The position numbers were made by a program, and so were the translations under genes. The notes beneath the pieces were generated by a model. It made no database searches, was not told the origin of the DNA, and worked only from the letters and a program-made list of their open reading frames with translations. Source: Isoetes taiwanensis (Eukaryota; Streptophyta; Lycopodiopsida; Isoetales; Isoetaceae). From it: DNA of 64,000 nucleotides. Below are positions 53,808 through 64,000 of this stretch, piece after piece; within the stretch, counting starts at the first letter, position 1; each line of letters begins with the position of its first letter. Where the stretch lies: assembly GCA_021234155.1 (NCBI GenBank), contig JAJEKV010000016.1, positions 1,798,001 through 1,862,000 of the forward strand, written 5' to 3'.

Positions 53808-55728
53808 CATTCTTCTGCGTATGTCTGACCATTCCTCACCCTCCTCTTCATGTTCTTTCAGCCCATCTAGACATTGAACCACCCCATTCATGGCTTCTTT
53901 TAATCTTTTTTTGTCCTTCGGATCTAACATCCTTGCAAATTTTTCATCCTGCACTATGTTCTTCATGTTGAACACTTCTTCCTCAATCTTGTTTCTTGCT
54001 TCAATCTTTGCCCTGTAATCCTCATCATCCTCCATCAATTTCTCTGCATCCTTTCTCATGCTCTCTATTTCTTCCTTGCTAAATTTAAAATTCTCCTCAA
54101 TCACTGTAAGTTGGCGCTCGCTGTTGGCATCTTTGGCCGAAACAGAGAGTATGCCATTGACATTTATTTGAAACACTACTAAAACCTGAACAGCTCCCTT
54201 AGGAGATATAGGAATGTCACAGATTTCAAATGTCATTATCAACTTGTTTTGCCTTGACTTGGGTTTCTCTCCTTCATATACCCGAACTAATATACTGGAC
54301 TGATAATCTTCAAAAGTTGAGAATATAACCTCTTGTACACTTGGTATTGTTTGCAGTCTTGGAAATAAGACTGTCATCAATCCTGAGGGAGCTTCAAAGC
54401 CTATTGTGGTTGGAAAGACATCAATGAGATCATAAGTGAGATCTGGTGCATTGTTGCCCTCCCAAATGGTAGCATAAATTGCTGCTCCACGAGCTATTGC
54501 TTCATCCGGGTTGATCATTTTACAAAGCTCTTTACCATTGAAAAAGGTCCTCAACATTTCCTGGACTTTTGGTATTCTTACAGATCCACCAACCACAATA
54601 ATTTCATTAATTTCAGATCTGTGTAATTGAGCATCTTCTAAACACTGTTCGACTAAAAACAAACATCTCTCAAATAAATCCATATTGATATCTTCAAACA
54701 TATGCCTTGTCATTATGGAGGTAAAATCAGTACCTTCATAAAGAGAATCAACTTCAATTGTAGTCTTGGATGCAGTGGATAAAGCTTTCTTGGCCTTTTC
54801 ACAGGCATTCCTCAACTTAATTAAAGCTCTTGTATTGCTGCCAATATTCTTCTTATATCTGCGCTGAAATTCTTGAATACAGTGATTGACCATACGGTTT
54901 AAAAAATCCTCACCTCCAAGTGCTGAATCTCCTGCACTGGCCTTGGTATCAATTATCCTTCCAGATTCGACATTTATAATGCTGACATGCGTTTTTCCAC
55001 CACCAACATCCATTACAAGAACAGTTAGATTTTCCTCAGGAGAGAGCTCCCAATGATGGGCGTAACACAAAACGGCAGCACAGGCTTCAGTGATAAGCCT
55101 GGCATTCAGCCTGGCTATGGCACATGCATCTAAAGTTGCCTGCCTTTGTGGAATGGTAAAATTAGCGGGGATGGTTACCACCACATTTTTAACGGGTCTT
55201 CCTAGATAATCTTCAGCAATTTTTTTGACATTTTCCAGGATCATACCACAAATTTCTTCAGGATAAAAAGATTTTTCTTCACCTTTGTACTGCACATCGA
55301 TCAAGGGCCTATCTGCTGCTCCAAAACCTAATTTGAAGGGCCAATTCTTAACATCCCGATGAATGCTAGGATCTGAAGATTTTCTGCCCATCAAACGTTT
55401 CAAATCTGCATTTTAACATAGTGCAATAAATTGAGGGTAAGGATCAGAGTGAACAATTGACTTAGCCCATGAACCAAAAAGAAGATGGGGCAAGGCAAAG
55501 TAAAAAAGACTTACTGAAAATGGTATTGGAAGGGTTGACGGTGATTTGATCCTTTGCAGCATCGCCCATGAAACGGTTGGCATGAGAAAAGGCAAGGCAG
55601 GCTGGAATTTTCCGACTGCCGATGTGGCTGGGAAGGATTTCGGCATGATCTCGATCCCATATTCCGATGCAGCAAAAAGATGTGCCAAGGTCTATGCCCA
55701 CACCGGAATAGCTTCCCTCGTCGGACAT
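53742..55728 (-). CDS. Divergent Hsp70-like protein, gene A, two exons
   Basis: Exons 55515-55728 and 53742-55405 with a 109-bp GT-AG intron give 625 residues from ATG at 55728. Layout: nucleotide-binding domain ~1-390, beta substrate-binding domain, helical lid to ~615. The intron falls just before the KRLMGR segment, the classical plant Hsp70 position. Hsc70-equivalent residues D13 (D10), K74 (K71), E178 (E175) and D204 (D199) are kept. The phosphate motif GGGTFD reads GGGKTH, so T204 becomes K209 and D206 becomes H211. The interdomain linker has lost its LLLL core, and there is no GGMP-EEVD tail. ATP hydrolysis and TPR co-chaperone docking are therefore probably changed. Likely cytosolic or nuclear, as no targeting peptide is seen. 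The frame is intact and the gene is paired with gene B. Confidence 0.93.
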
Positions 55729-55893
55729 ACCCCAAAAGTTCTTCTCCCGACATAACCACTCCGTTTATGGAAAATGCTCTTGTCTTCCTATTGTTGCAGT
55801 TCCGGTCAAAGAATACGGTAGTATATTTGTAGATATACATTATACAATGTATATAATGGACATCTACAAGCAAAGAATGTTCCATATTTATAC
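55729..55893 (-). promoter_or_regulatory. Putative promoter of Hsp70 gene A
   Basis: On the minus strand a heat-shock-element core GAACATTC (55875-55882, one complete GAAnnTTC) lies about 25 bp before a TATATA (about 55849-55856) and about 150 bp before the ATG. A second TATAAATA is at about 55886-55893. An upstream ATG at 55754 is out of frame with the start at 55728 and overlaps it. This is consistent with a heat-inducible gene but not proof. Confidence 0.4.
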
Positions 55894-56757
55894 ACTATAA
55901 GTGCATCATCTGAATTACATGAATCATAATCCCTTCTACCGCTTCTTGATTTCATCATTTCCAAATGCTTGCCAGCGCATTGCCGTTAATTCTTTACTTC
56001 CCTTAATATTGCATTTTACAATTGGAAGACATGCAAAGCAGCAAAATCAGATATTGCCTGCAAGATCCTGAGCAGTAATCATGTAGAAAAACCAGAGGAA
56101 TTATATGCAGCCACAATCAAGCACCACATGACGAAAAACTTGATGTGGTGGTAATGAGTTTACATCACAAAGTTTATTTGAGTAAGCTCGAAAAAAGCTT
56201 GATATTTGATATGCTCCTATAAATATTTTCACAAGAGTTCTAGAACTCATTTCCTGTTGTTGTTTGAGCATAATTTTGATAGAACTTTTGATTGGATACA
56301 AGTAGCTTAGAAAGCATCATTTTGATGATTGCAACAACCTTTATACAAGCCTTTGGATTGAACATTGGGTTCATGAACAGCAGTACTCCTAGATCCACGC
56401 AACTGTGCATGTTGACAATGGAAATTCTTTACAAGGTTTTCACTCTGTCACGAAATAAATGACTTAAAATAATGGAGTGAACACTCAAAATGAACTGCAC
56501 AATTTATTTCTTTATTTACTTCTTCCACGCAAATCGTAAAAAGAATGTTAAAAACTGCCTTGATGATACAATACAAATACAAAACTGCCTTGTAAAGTTA
56601 GGCACTCAGAAAAGGCGATCGAGCAAGAGAATGTCTAATCATAACTGCAGTACAAGATCTCGGAGTGAAGCCAAAGAATTTCAATGTTGCTTCCTATAGA
56701 TTTTCCAAAATGACATTATCTTTCACACTTGAGGTTTGAAGCAACTATGTGGCAGCT
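55894..56757. other. Spacer between the two Hsp70 genes
   Basis: About 0.9 kb, AT-rich, with no gene. It serves as distal promoter of gene A and 3' flank of gene B. Confidence 0.5.
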
Positions 56758-58702
56758 CTAGGACTTGGTTATCATAGGAACAATGATATCCATCCAAGCC
56801 CTTTCAAGCTCCTTCAGCCGTTGGCCTATGTCTTCCCATTCATCCCCTTCCTTAAATCCATCCAAGCATTGAACAACAGCATCCATAGTCTCATTTAGTC
56901 TCTTACTATCTTTTGGTGCCAGCATTTTAGTTAATGTTTCAGTCTCCACTAGACTCTTCATGTTGAACACTTCTTCCTCGATTTTGTTTCGTTCATTGAT
57001 CTTTGCCTTGTAGTCTTCATCATCCTGCGTCAATCTTTGGGCACTTTGTTTCATGTCTGCAATTTCTTCCTTGCTCAGCGCAAATCTTTCCTCAACCACT
57101 GTGAGCTTGAGCTTGCTGCTAGCATCCTTGGCTGAGACACATAGAATGCCATTTAAATCTAGCTCAAATGCTACCAGGACCTGAACAGCCCCTTTTGGAA
57201 GAATAGGAAATCCACAGATTTCAAATGTGCCTAATAATATATTATGTCTGCATTTGGGCTTCTCACCTTCATATACCCTGATCAACATACTAGACTGCTC
57301 ATCTTCAGATGTTGAAAACATGACCTCTTTTCTTGCTGGAGTAGATCTTAGTCTTGGGAACACAACTTGCATCAATCCTGAAGGAGCTTCAAAGCTTATA
57401 GTAGATGGAATTACCTCTAATACAATAAGAGATGAAAGACTTGGTGAAGGATTCCCTTCTAAAACTGTAGCATGAATAGCTGCTCCACGAGCTACAGCTT
57501 CATCTGGGTTGATCATCTTACAGAGCTCTTTTCCCTTGAAGAAATCTTTCAGGAGCTCTTGTACTTTAGGTATTCTTGTAGATCCCCCAACTAAAATAAT
57601 TTCATCAATGGCAGATCTGTCTAAATTAGCATCTTCTATGCATTTCTCAACTAGGAACATGCATTTTTCGAACAGATCCATGTTCAGATCTTCAAATAGT
57701 TGTCTGGTAATTGTGGAGCTAAAATCTATACCTTCATAAAGACAATCAATTTCAACTGCTGTCTTGGATGTAGTGGATAAAGCTTTTTTCGCCTTTTCGC
57801 ACGCATTTCTAAGTTTAAGCAGAGATCTGAAATTGCTGCTGATATTCTTCTTACTTTTGTTTTTAAACTCCAAAACAAAATAATCGACCAATCTATTTAC
57901 AAAATCCTCACCTCCAAGTGCCGAGTCCCCAGCAATGCTCTTAACTTCAACTAGTCCACAGTCCAGCACGATAATGGTGACCTCAGTTTTGCCCCCTCCT
58001 ATATCCATCACAAGAATAGTCTTTGTAATATCCTCTGTTGGGCAAGGGAGTTTCCAATGGTAGTAATAAGCTATGGCAGCAGCACAGGCTTCGCTTATAA
58101 TTCTGGCCTTAAATCCTGCTATACTACAAGCATCCAAAATTGCCTGTCTTTGCAAATTAGTAAAACTAGAAGGAACAGAGACTACAGCAACATTTACAGG
58201 CCTTGGAAGGCAATCTTCAGCAGCTTTTTTGAGATCTGATAACATCATTGCGCAAATTTCTTCAGGGAAGAATGATTTTTCTTCGCCTTTGTACTGCACA
58301 TGAATCATGGGCCTGTCTGTTGCTCCAAACCCTAACTTGAAGGGTAAACTCATGGCCTCCATATGAATGCTTGGATCTGAGTATCTTTTTCCCATTAATC
58401 GCTTCAAATCTGCCAACAGGGACCGAAATGTCAAATAGTAAATTCCATTTCATGAATTTAAGGAAGCCCTAGCAAAAAAAAAACTTACTGAAAAGGGAAT
58501 TGGAAGGGTTGACGGTGACTTGATCCCTTGCAGCATCGCCTATGAATCGATGGGCACGAGAAAATGCAAGGCAAGCGGGAATTTTCCGACTGCCCATGTA
58601 GTTGGGAATAATTTCTACATGATCCCTTTCCCATAGACCGAGGCAGAAGAAGGAAGTACCCAAGTCTATGCCCACGCCGGAGTAGCTTTCCTCTGCGGAC
58701 AT
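56758..58702 (-). CDS. Divergent Hsp70-like protein, gene B, two exons
   Basis: Exons 58489-58702 and 56758-58409 with a 79-bp GT-AG intron give 621 residues from ATG at 58702. An earlier in-frame TTG is not a start. The paralogue of gene A shares its exon structure and intron position. Hsc70-equivalent D13, K74, E178 and D207 are kept. GGGTFD is GGGKTE, so T204 becomes K212 and D206 becomes E214. VGGSTRIPK is intact. The lid helices and KIEEEVFNMK-type segment are present, and the chain ends in VPMITKS without EEVD. It is a typical Hsp70 fold with altered catalysis, and both copies keep the same Lys, so the change predates the duplication. The frame is fully open. Confidence 0.93.
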
Positions 58703-58756
58703 AGCCGAGCTTACTAAATACAAAGGTTTTCTCTTTCGGTCACCATTGTAAAGAAA

Positions 58757-58768
58757 AGTTTTATAATA
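58757..58768 (-). promoter_or_regulatory. TATA-like box of Hsp70 gene B
   Basis: TATATTATAAAA on the minus strand about 55-65 bp before the ATG. The half copy of the GC-rich repeat (58771-58803) sits immediately upstream of it. Confidence 0.4.
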
Positions 58769-58770
58769 TA

Positions 58771-58803
58771 CAACAAATTTATCGCGGCGGCCAACATTTC
58801 TCC
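58771..58803 (+). repeat. GC-rich palindromic repeat, half copy
   Basis: CAACAAATTTATCGCGGCGG then CCAACATTTCTCC matches the outer parts of 44683-44740 but lacks the second palindrome arm. Confidence 0.75.
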
Positions 58804-59100
58804 TTCACGTTGCAAAAAATGAGTACATTAGGCACCTTAATGTTTGTGTCCTGTGTCACCTTAATTTTTTATTCTCGACTGGTTTGTGTCCTCTGTATTG
58901 CATGTTAGGAATATATATTTTGTACATTTTGCGCATTAACCATAACACACCATATAACATCACTAGTAATGGTGCCCAGCGTTGCTGGGCAAATGTTGGG
59001 AACCTGTCAATGATACGTGGTCTTTATTGACATGAGGTATTTTCTCATGCATGCAAATTAGTAAACGATTTGCTATGACCAAATGCATGCTAAAGTAAAA
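58804..59100. other. Intergenic
   Basis: TGCCCAGC/GCTGGGCA around 58971-58990 is a small hairpin. Nothing else seen. Confidence 0.4.
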
Positions 59101-59400
59101 GGACTATATAGCAACGGTGCCTAGCAAAAAACCTAAATGGTGCTTAGCAAAAACCTAAATGGTGAACATGTCGGTTGTGCCCTAGTAAGGCTCACCTAGC
59201 AAAAAACCTAAATGGTGCTTTCGGTTGTGCCCTAGTAAGGCTCACAGCTTGATCTTTCTAGATCTTTCCACCGCCTTTAAGTTTCTGTCAATCTCATTGG
59301 CCCCTAAATAGCGTTGGCTAAAGTTGGAAAAAACCTAAATAGTGCCTAGCAAAAACCTAAATTGTGAGATAAATTGGCAGAGTTAGCGTTGGGCTAAAGT
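59101..59400. repeat. Cluster of CCTAGCAAAAACCTAAATGG repeats
   Basis: CTAGCAAAAA(A)CCTAAATGGT or close variants occur five times between 59121 and 59370. TCGGTTGTGCCCTAGTAAGG then CTCAC occurs twice (about 59170 and 59221). Confidence 0.8.
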
Positions 59401-60924
59401 TGAAAATTTGTAATTGGAATTGTGTGCATTGTACTTTAAATTGTTGGGAACTACGTGTATGTTCCCAAATATCTAAATGTCTAAGTATATTTTAGCATAT
59501 GTTAGAACTATAGAATGCTATTGTGTTTTTACACGTCTTGTTTCCTCTTTGCATTGAAGAAGTTTAATGGCCAGATAAGATATTGAGAAAGAAGTTATTG
59601 ATGCATTGCGAGAGGCCATTTGATAACTTCTTAAATTGAATTGTGGCTTTTTAAAAGCTCTTATGGCGAGAGTTGTTCAACCCTTTTTAAGTTTAAAAAG
59701 TTGAATCAGCTATGCTTTCCTAAACAATCTCACATGGTCTATAAGAAATAAGGGAAGGTATTATCTATTCAATGGGATCCTTTTAGCAAGTTGGAACACT
59801 CTCCTTTTGGTGAGAAAGTAATGCCAATCTCAAATCTTCCGAACATGTAAACGGTTTAATGCCATGTGCCTTTCAACATAACCATCGGTGTAGAAGTGTA
59901 GCAGATAGTCTTGGCCATTGAAACAAATTGCAAATGGATATGGGACGGACTTGTCAAGCTTTGCAAGCTTTTTTCTTAAAGGTGCGCTACCAATTTTGGA
60001 GATTGGCTTTCAAGTCATTGCATAATTACGTCTCTTTATGAATGTTGACCTTGGATTTATCCATCTTCTTTTCTCACGAAAAATGACTTTTGCTTTTGTT
60101 AAAGCGCATTACAAAACTACGGCTTTGGCATAGTGACTTCATCCCAAAACCCATAAATCCTATCTTAGAAAAATGAAATTTCTGAAATTGAATGTACAAC
60201 TTACAAATGCATCTGCAGGATCCAGCAAATAGCAAAAATTTGGGTAAAGGCTTCATAGGCCGACAACCGCTGTGAAATGAAGAGGCAAGGCTCCATAGGC
60301 TGAGTAGCTGCAACCAACCCATCAAAACGATGGCCAGTCTTGAATCTAAATCTGAAACTGTGGATCATTCTAAATACTTTGAAATGCTACTTGCAAAAGA
60401 TGTTTCCCAAGCATTTTATGACTAAATTCAATTACAGATAGAAAAATTCCAGGCTTGACCTGACTATAATGTTTTCCCTCGCTTATGTGTGATTAATCTT
60501 ATGTGTGATAATTGGCTGGGAGCCGCAATCTGGCACCTGTGAAGCAGAAAGAAAAGAATGAACTTCATAGCAGAAATAAAAGAATGAATTCAGTAAAAAG
60601 CAAGATGGTCCCTAGGCCATTTGCAAATGCATATCAAGGAAATAAAAACCAGGACATAAATATATATCAAGCAGATTTCATTGGGTTATCAAGCTTACAT
60701 AAATGGCCTTCATCAATAAATCTTGCCCTAAATATGAGTTAAGGAATCTTGCAACTGTTGCTTCTCCTGCACCAAAAGAAGCTTTAGAATCTAAGAAGCT
60801 GCCTACTGCGAGTTTTCTGGGTGCAAGTTTTATGACTTGCATTGGCCAACAAAAATGGCAGTTGAAGTGATAAACAGAAACCAAAATGTTGCATTAGGTA
60901 TGAGCATGAGAAGCTAGTAATTAC
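59401..60924. other. Intergenic, no supported gene
   Basis: Short frames only. 60721-60860 is open on both strands (minus contains KLAVGSFLDSKASFGAGEAT, plus contains PKEALESKKLPTASFLGASF) and I cannot decide whether either is an exon. Confidence 0.4.
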
Positions 60925-61277
60925 TTTGCATTGGTAATGATATCAAATGTGTTGTCCTCAAATGGCGTATTGGATTTACATTCAAGTCTTGCACAATGTA
61001 CTTTCGATCAAAACTGCAGATATATTACAGTACCTTTGTCATCAACAATAAAGGCAAAAAGTTGAAGCAACATAAGAAGATGATGGGGTTACACAATTAA
61101 TGCACAATATCAAATGTAGTATCTTTGTTCCTCTGTCTATCAAAATCTGCAAAAGCAGTTAAACATTTTGTTTCTCTTCTCTAGAATAACTTACTAGCGT
61201 TGCGTTCTAGTTCTTCTTTATTGAGACCCATCCCCACAATCTTGTCCTGCTTGTACCCTTTTTGGGTAATGACTAAT
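60925..61277 (-). pseudogene. SAM-dependent methyltransferase relic (UbiE-like), two exons
   Basis: Minus-strand exons 61195-61277 and 60925-61013, each with AG/GT borders. The first reads SHYPK, then after a one-base shift GYKQDKIVGMGLNKEELERN. The second reads KYIVQDLNVNP and, after another shift, TPFEDNTFDIITNA. This is the order of a plant chloroplast methyltransferase family (type 11) in which SHYPxGYKQ-xx-IVGMGxNEEEL-xRN is followed by VQDLNxNPxLPFEDNSFDxITN, the last being SAM-binding motif II/III. Flanking exons with motif I and the VDYLTKPLEVF segment are not found. It is a frameshifted partial gene copy. Confidence 0.65.
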
Positions 61278-62268
61278 CTGCAAAATTACTATATCTAAGA
61301 GAATAATATAATCGGAAAGAAGTGCACATTCTTTGATGTAGCAAGACATACCCATGCTTTGCACATGTCAAGTATGGCAACACCGGGTGTATTGCTAGGC
61401 TTTATCATCAATATAAGTAACAAATCTTGGTGATGAATAAAATCCTATGTCAAGATGACCTGCTTGGAAAAAAGAGCTCACAAAATGAAAATGGCTGACA
61501 AATGGCAAATCATCATATTTTTGGAAAAGCTTCAACACTCATAAATGAAGTCACATAGAAGAATGAGAAATTCTCAGGACAATGACAAATTCTAAGTCAA
61601 GTTAATCTAAGATGGACTTCACTTTGAAGTCTCAGCGATGGATTTGTTATGTTTGTTGGATCTAGGGCTAGGGCGTTGGATTTGGCCGAAGTCATGCTAA
61701 AGAGGGCCTTTTTTATAAGCCTTACCTTATCTCGAGTTTGAGGCAGTTCAGTATGTCGAAGATCTTTTCTTTGAAGAATTAAAGGAAGCAAACCTATAGC
61801 CGATAGTTTTCCTTGGATCGCTATTATCTGCTTAGAACTTAACTGCATACATCCGCCATAGCCACTATTTTTGTTCATCCACATCATAGCCTCGGTAGTT
61901 TGGTCAAAAGGCACTTCTTGCATGTCCAAGTTGAAACTTAAATACGCCCTTCATTTTCCAAACCTAAATTGCACGCATCCGCCATAGCTACCATTTCTAT
62001 GTTCACATGCCCCCATAGCGGCAGTTCCGCCCAAATCCATAAATCCATACCCAATTAAACTGCGAGCTTCCGCAAACTTTTGTAAATCCAATCGTGTATC
62101 ACACTATGGAAAGAGCTCCAGTATCCACCGAAAGAATAGGTAACCCAGAGATTGCTCCAGAAGATGCGTTCTGGAGGAGGAGTTAGCATCTCGAAGGTGC
62201 TACTGCCGCCCTCGCTAACCCTGGCAAAAAAAACCAATTAAAAAACCATGTTATTTTAAAGAATCTGA
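61278..62268. other. Intergenic with minus-strand frames and a duplication
   Basis: A 110-codon minus frame (61597-61929, contains MWMNKNSGYGGCMQLSSKQI) has no recognised domain. ATCCGCCATAGC(T/C)AC(C/T)ATTT at about 61847 and 61979 is a direct repeat with period ~132 bp. Confidence 0.35.
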
Positions 62269-62372
62269 CGTGGCATCATCTCCTCCATTGATTTCTCAAA
62301 TCTGGGCGCCAAATTAGAGTGGGTCTAAAATGCGGCGTGGCATCATCTCCCTCCATTGATTTCATCAAATCT
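62269..62372. repeat. ~62-bp direct duplication
   Basis: CGTGGCATCATCTCC(C)TCCATTGATTTC(A)TCAAATCTG at about 62269-62308 and 62334-62372. Confidence 0.8.
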
Positions 62373-62625
62373 GCGGCCTTAAGAATTAGAAATTTTGGGT
62401 CCAACATACTTACACAATAATATTATAATATAAGATGTCATCTAAAAGAATATTCCCATCCTAGATTCCTCACCCAAAATAATAACTGAACCAACTTCAC
62501 AACAATGCAGTAGAGTACAGCGGTAGCGGTAAAATGAATTGAGTTCCCTTACTCCATTTCTTCAATATAGTTGTAAAGTCATAAATAAAACTAGGACAAT
62601 TGCGTGCATCATGTGGTCAAATAAC

Positions 62626-62807
62626 TTAAGACCAAGAATTGATAACAAATTTTGATGTCTTATCATGGTTGTAAGGATGTTGGCTAGTTGGTGGTAAGTA
62701 GGTTTTGATGGTGGAGTAGACGGATCCCCCAATGTAATACTCCTCCACCATGGCCCTTGTGCTTGTACTGTGGCCAGCATCCTCAAAATTATTAGTTGCA
62801 TCCTTAC
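62626..62807 (-). pseudogene. Cytochrome b5, single C-terminal exon
   Basis: After an acceptor (CATCTTGCAG|GTAAGG) the minus strand reads KDATNNFEDAGHSTSTRAMV, then EEYYIGGSVYSTIKT and HPYNHDKTSKFVI before a stop at 62626. This matches the part of plant cytochrome b5 after the second haem-ligand region: GKDATNDFEDVGHS, ARAMMDEYYVG, then the linker before the membrane anchor. The C-terminal transmembrane helix is lost to a stop, and the haem-binding first exons (HPGG) do not appear in the remaining 1.2 kb. It is a gene fragment. Intact cytochrome b5 is an ER electron carrier for desaturases. Confidence 0.8.
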
Positions 62808-62910
62808 CTGCAAGATGCATCAGATTAGATCAAGTCAATAATTTTATGCCAAAAAAGACACTTCGAGGAGCTCTCATAAGTGTTGAAGATAGTATGCCTT
62901 GATCTCCACT

Positions 62911-63022
62911 CGAGTGGTCATCCAAGAATTTTGTTACAGCATATACCTGGAAGAAGAAACATTTTTCGAGTGGTCATCCAAGAACTTTGTTACATCATAT
63001 ACCTGGAAGAAGAAACATTTTG
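62911..63022. repeat. 56-bp tandem duplication
   Basis: CGAGTGGTCATCCAAGAA(T/C)T then TTGTTACA and ACCTGGAAGAAGAAACATTT, at 62911 and 62967. Confidence 0.9.
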
Positions 63023-63169
63023 AGGATATAGGTCTGCATGGACACGGATGCTGTAATGGATCCAAAACAACCTTGGCACTACCACCCCAATTCTGGGTCC
63101 ACACCTAAAAACAACAGTAATAAGAAGACCACATGTCGTTGTTCCAAAAAATCTACATGTGGTTATGTG

Positions 63170-63890
63170 GAGGTGTGGTTTATTAAGGAGGCGGTGTAGT
63201 TTTTTTTACGGAGCTATAGTTTCTTTTTTTTTGAAGGTGTGGTCTTTTTTTAAGGTGTCGTTTTTTTTAAAAGAAGTGTTGCTTCTTTTTTGAGGGGGTG
63301 TTGCTTTTAAGAAGGTGTTGTTTTTTGAGGTGTAGTTTATAACTAGGTGTAGTTTTAAGTAGTAGTTTTTTTATGGAAGTATAGTTTTTTGAAGTGTGGT
63401 TTATAAGGAGGTGTAGTTTTTAGGTGGTTGTTTTTAAATGAAGTATGGTTTTCTGAAGTGGTGTGATTTTTTTAATTGAGGTGTTGTTTTTTGAAGTGTC
63501 ATTTATAAGTGGGTATAGTTTTTAAATAGCTATTTTTTAAAGAAATATGGTTTTTTGAAGTGTGGTTTATAAGCGAGTGTAGTTTTTAAGTGGTGGTTTT
63601 TTAATGAAGTATGGTTTTTTGAAGTGGTGTAGTTTATAACTAGATGTAGTTTTTAAGAAGCTATTTTTAAGGAAGTATGATTTTTTTAAGGTGTGGTTTA
63701 TATAACTAGGTGTAGTTCTTAAGTACCTATTTTTTAGAGTAAGTATGGTTTTTTGAGGTGTGGTTTTTAAGTGGCTGTTTTTTAAAGAAGTGTGGTTTTC
63801 TGAAGTGGTGTGGTTTATAACTAGGTGTAGTTTTTACGTAGCTATTTCTTAAGGAAGTATGGTTTTTTTGAGGTTTTTTTGAGGCAATTT
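63170..63890. repeat. GT-rich, C-poor degenerate satellite, ~64-bp unit
   Basis: About ten diverged units such as GAAGTATGGTTTTTTGAAGT then GTGGTTTATAA and GTGTAGTTTTTAAGTGG. The plus strand is almost free of C across 700 bp. Units vary in length by homopolymer changes. No coding frame. Confidence 0.85.
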
Positions 63891-64000
63891 CTTAAGCAAA
63901 GCACCACTACCTAGAATATTGTTTGTGCGCTCAAATTTGGGAATGGATCGTATTGTTTTACATTCGTGAAATATACCTTCAACGGTTAGATCCAAGGTGG

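Noticed and set aside
55511-55885. 124-codon minus frame overlapping Hsp70 A exon 1
   Set aside because: It is a shadow in another frame. Only its ATG at 55754 is kept, as a possible upstream start codon.
58703-58723. Earlier start for Hsp70 gene B
   Set aside because: The upstream in-frame codon is TTG. The ATG at 58702 aligns with the start of gene A.
60678-60884. Exon of the methyltransferase gene at 60721-60860
   Set aside because: It does not match the expected next segment of the family, and the opposite strand is equally open, so it was not assigned.

Overview
The window looks like nuclear DNA of a land plant with a large, transposon-rich genome. The signs are spliceosomal GT-AG introns, a chloroplast-type ADP-glucose pyrophosphorylase small-subunit gene, a Euonymus-type lectin exon, plant Hsp70 genes with the intron at the classical plant position, and plant L1-type LINEs with DUF4283-like ORF1 proteins. 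Low gene density and much intergenic decay point to a big genome (lycophyte, fern or gymnosperm rather than a compact one). I cannot name the species. There are no bacterial operons, CRISPR arrays or convincing tRNA/rRNA genes.

Region by region. 0-1.2 kb: a broken LINE ORF1-like frame with a tandem peptide repeat, split by a 307-bp MITE with clean target duplication. 1.2-6.4 kb: no gene seen, only small repeats. 6.4-9.8 kb (minus): all nine exons of an ADP-glucose pyrophosphorylase small-subunit gene with intact splice sites but about seven indels. 10-22 kb: hairpin elements, one decayed minus-strand LINE (12.5-15.0 kb), a duplicated TATA-box promoter segment, otherwise unrecognised. 22-27.8 kb: coding traces, a frameshifted FCP1-like HAD phosphatase relic, and a Ty3/gypsy reverse transcriptase remnant (minus). 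31.4-44.7 kb: a nest of retrotransposons. A minus-strand LINE is split by a plus-strand L1 (9-bp target duplication, poly(A)), which is itself split by a third LINE of another clade ending in (ATT)n. Inverted copies of a ~58-bp GC-rich palindromic repeat lie just outside the nest. 44.7-53.5 kb: orphan exons (one unidentified; five in-frame Exportin-7 exons; a Euonymus-lectin exon), a foldback MITE, and a 37-bp inverted repeat pair at either end. 53.7-58.7 kb (minus): two apparently intact tandem Hsp70-like genes. 59-64 kb: relics of a methyltransferase and a cytochrome b5, then a strand-asymmetric GT-rich satellite.

The only genes that look fully functional are the two Hsp70 paralogues. Both keep most nucleotide-binding residues but replace the Thr and second Asp of the phosphate-2 GGGTFD motif, and both lack the cytosolic EEVD tail. 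Everything else recognisable is a transposon or an intron-bearing gene relic, so the window reads as a small tandem gene family in a landscape of retrotransposons and captured or duplicated gene fragments.
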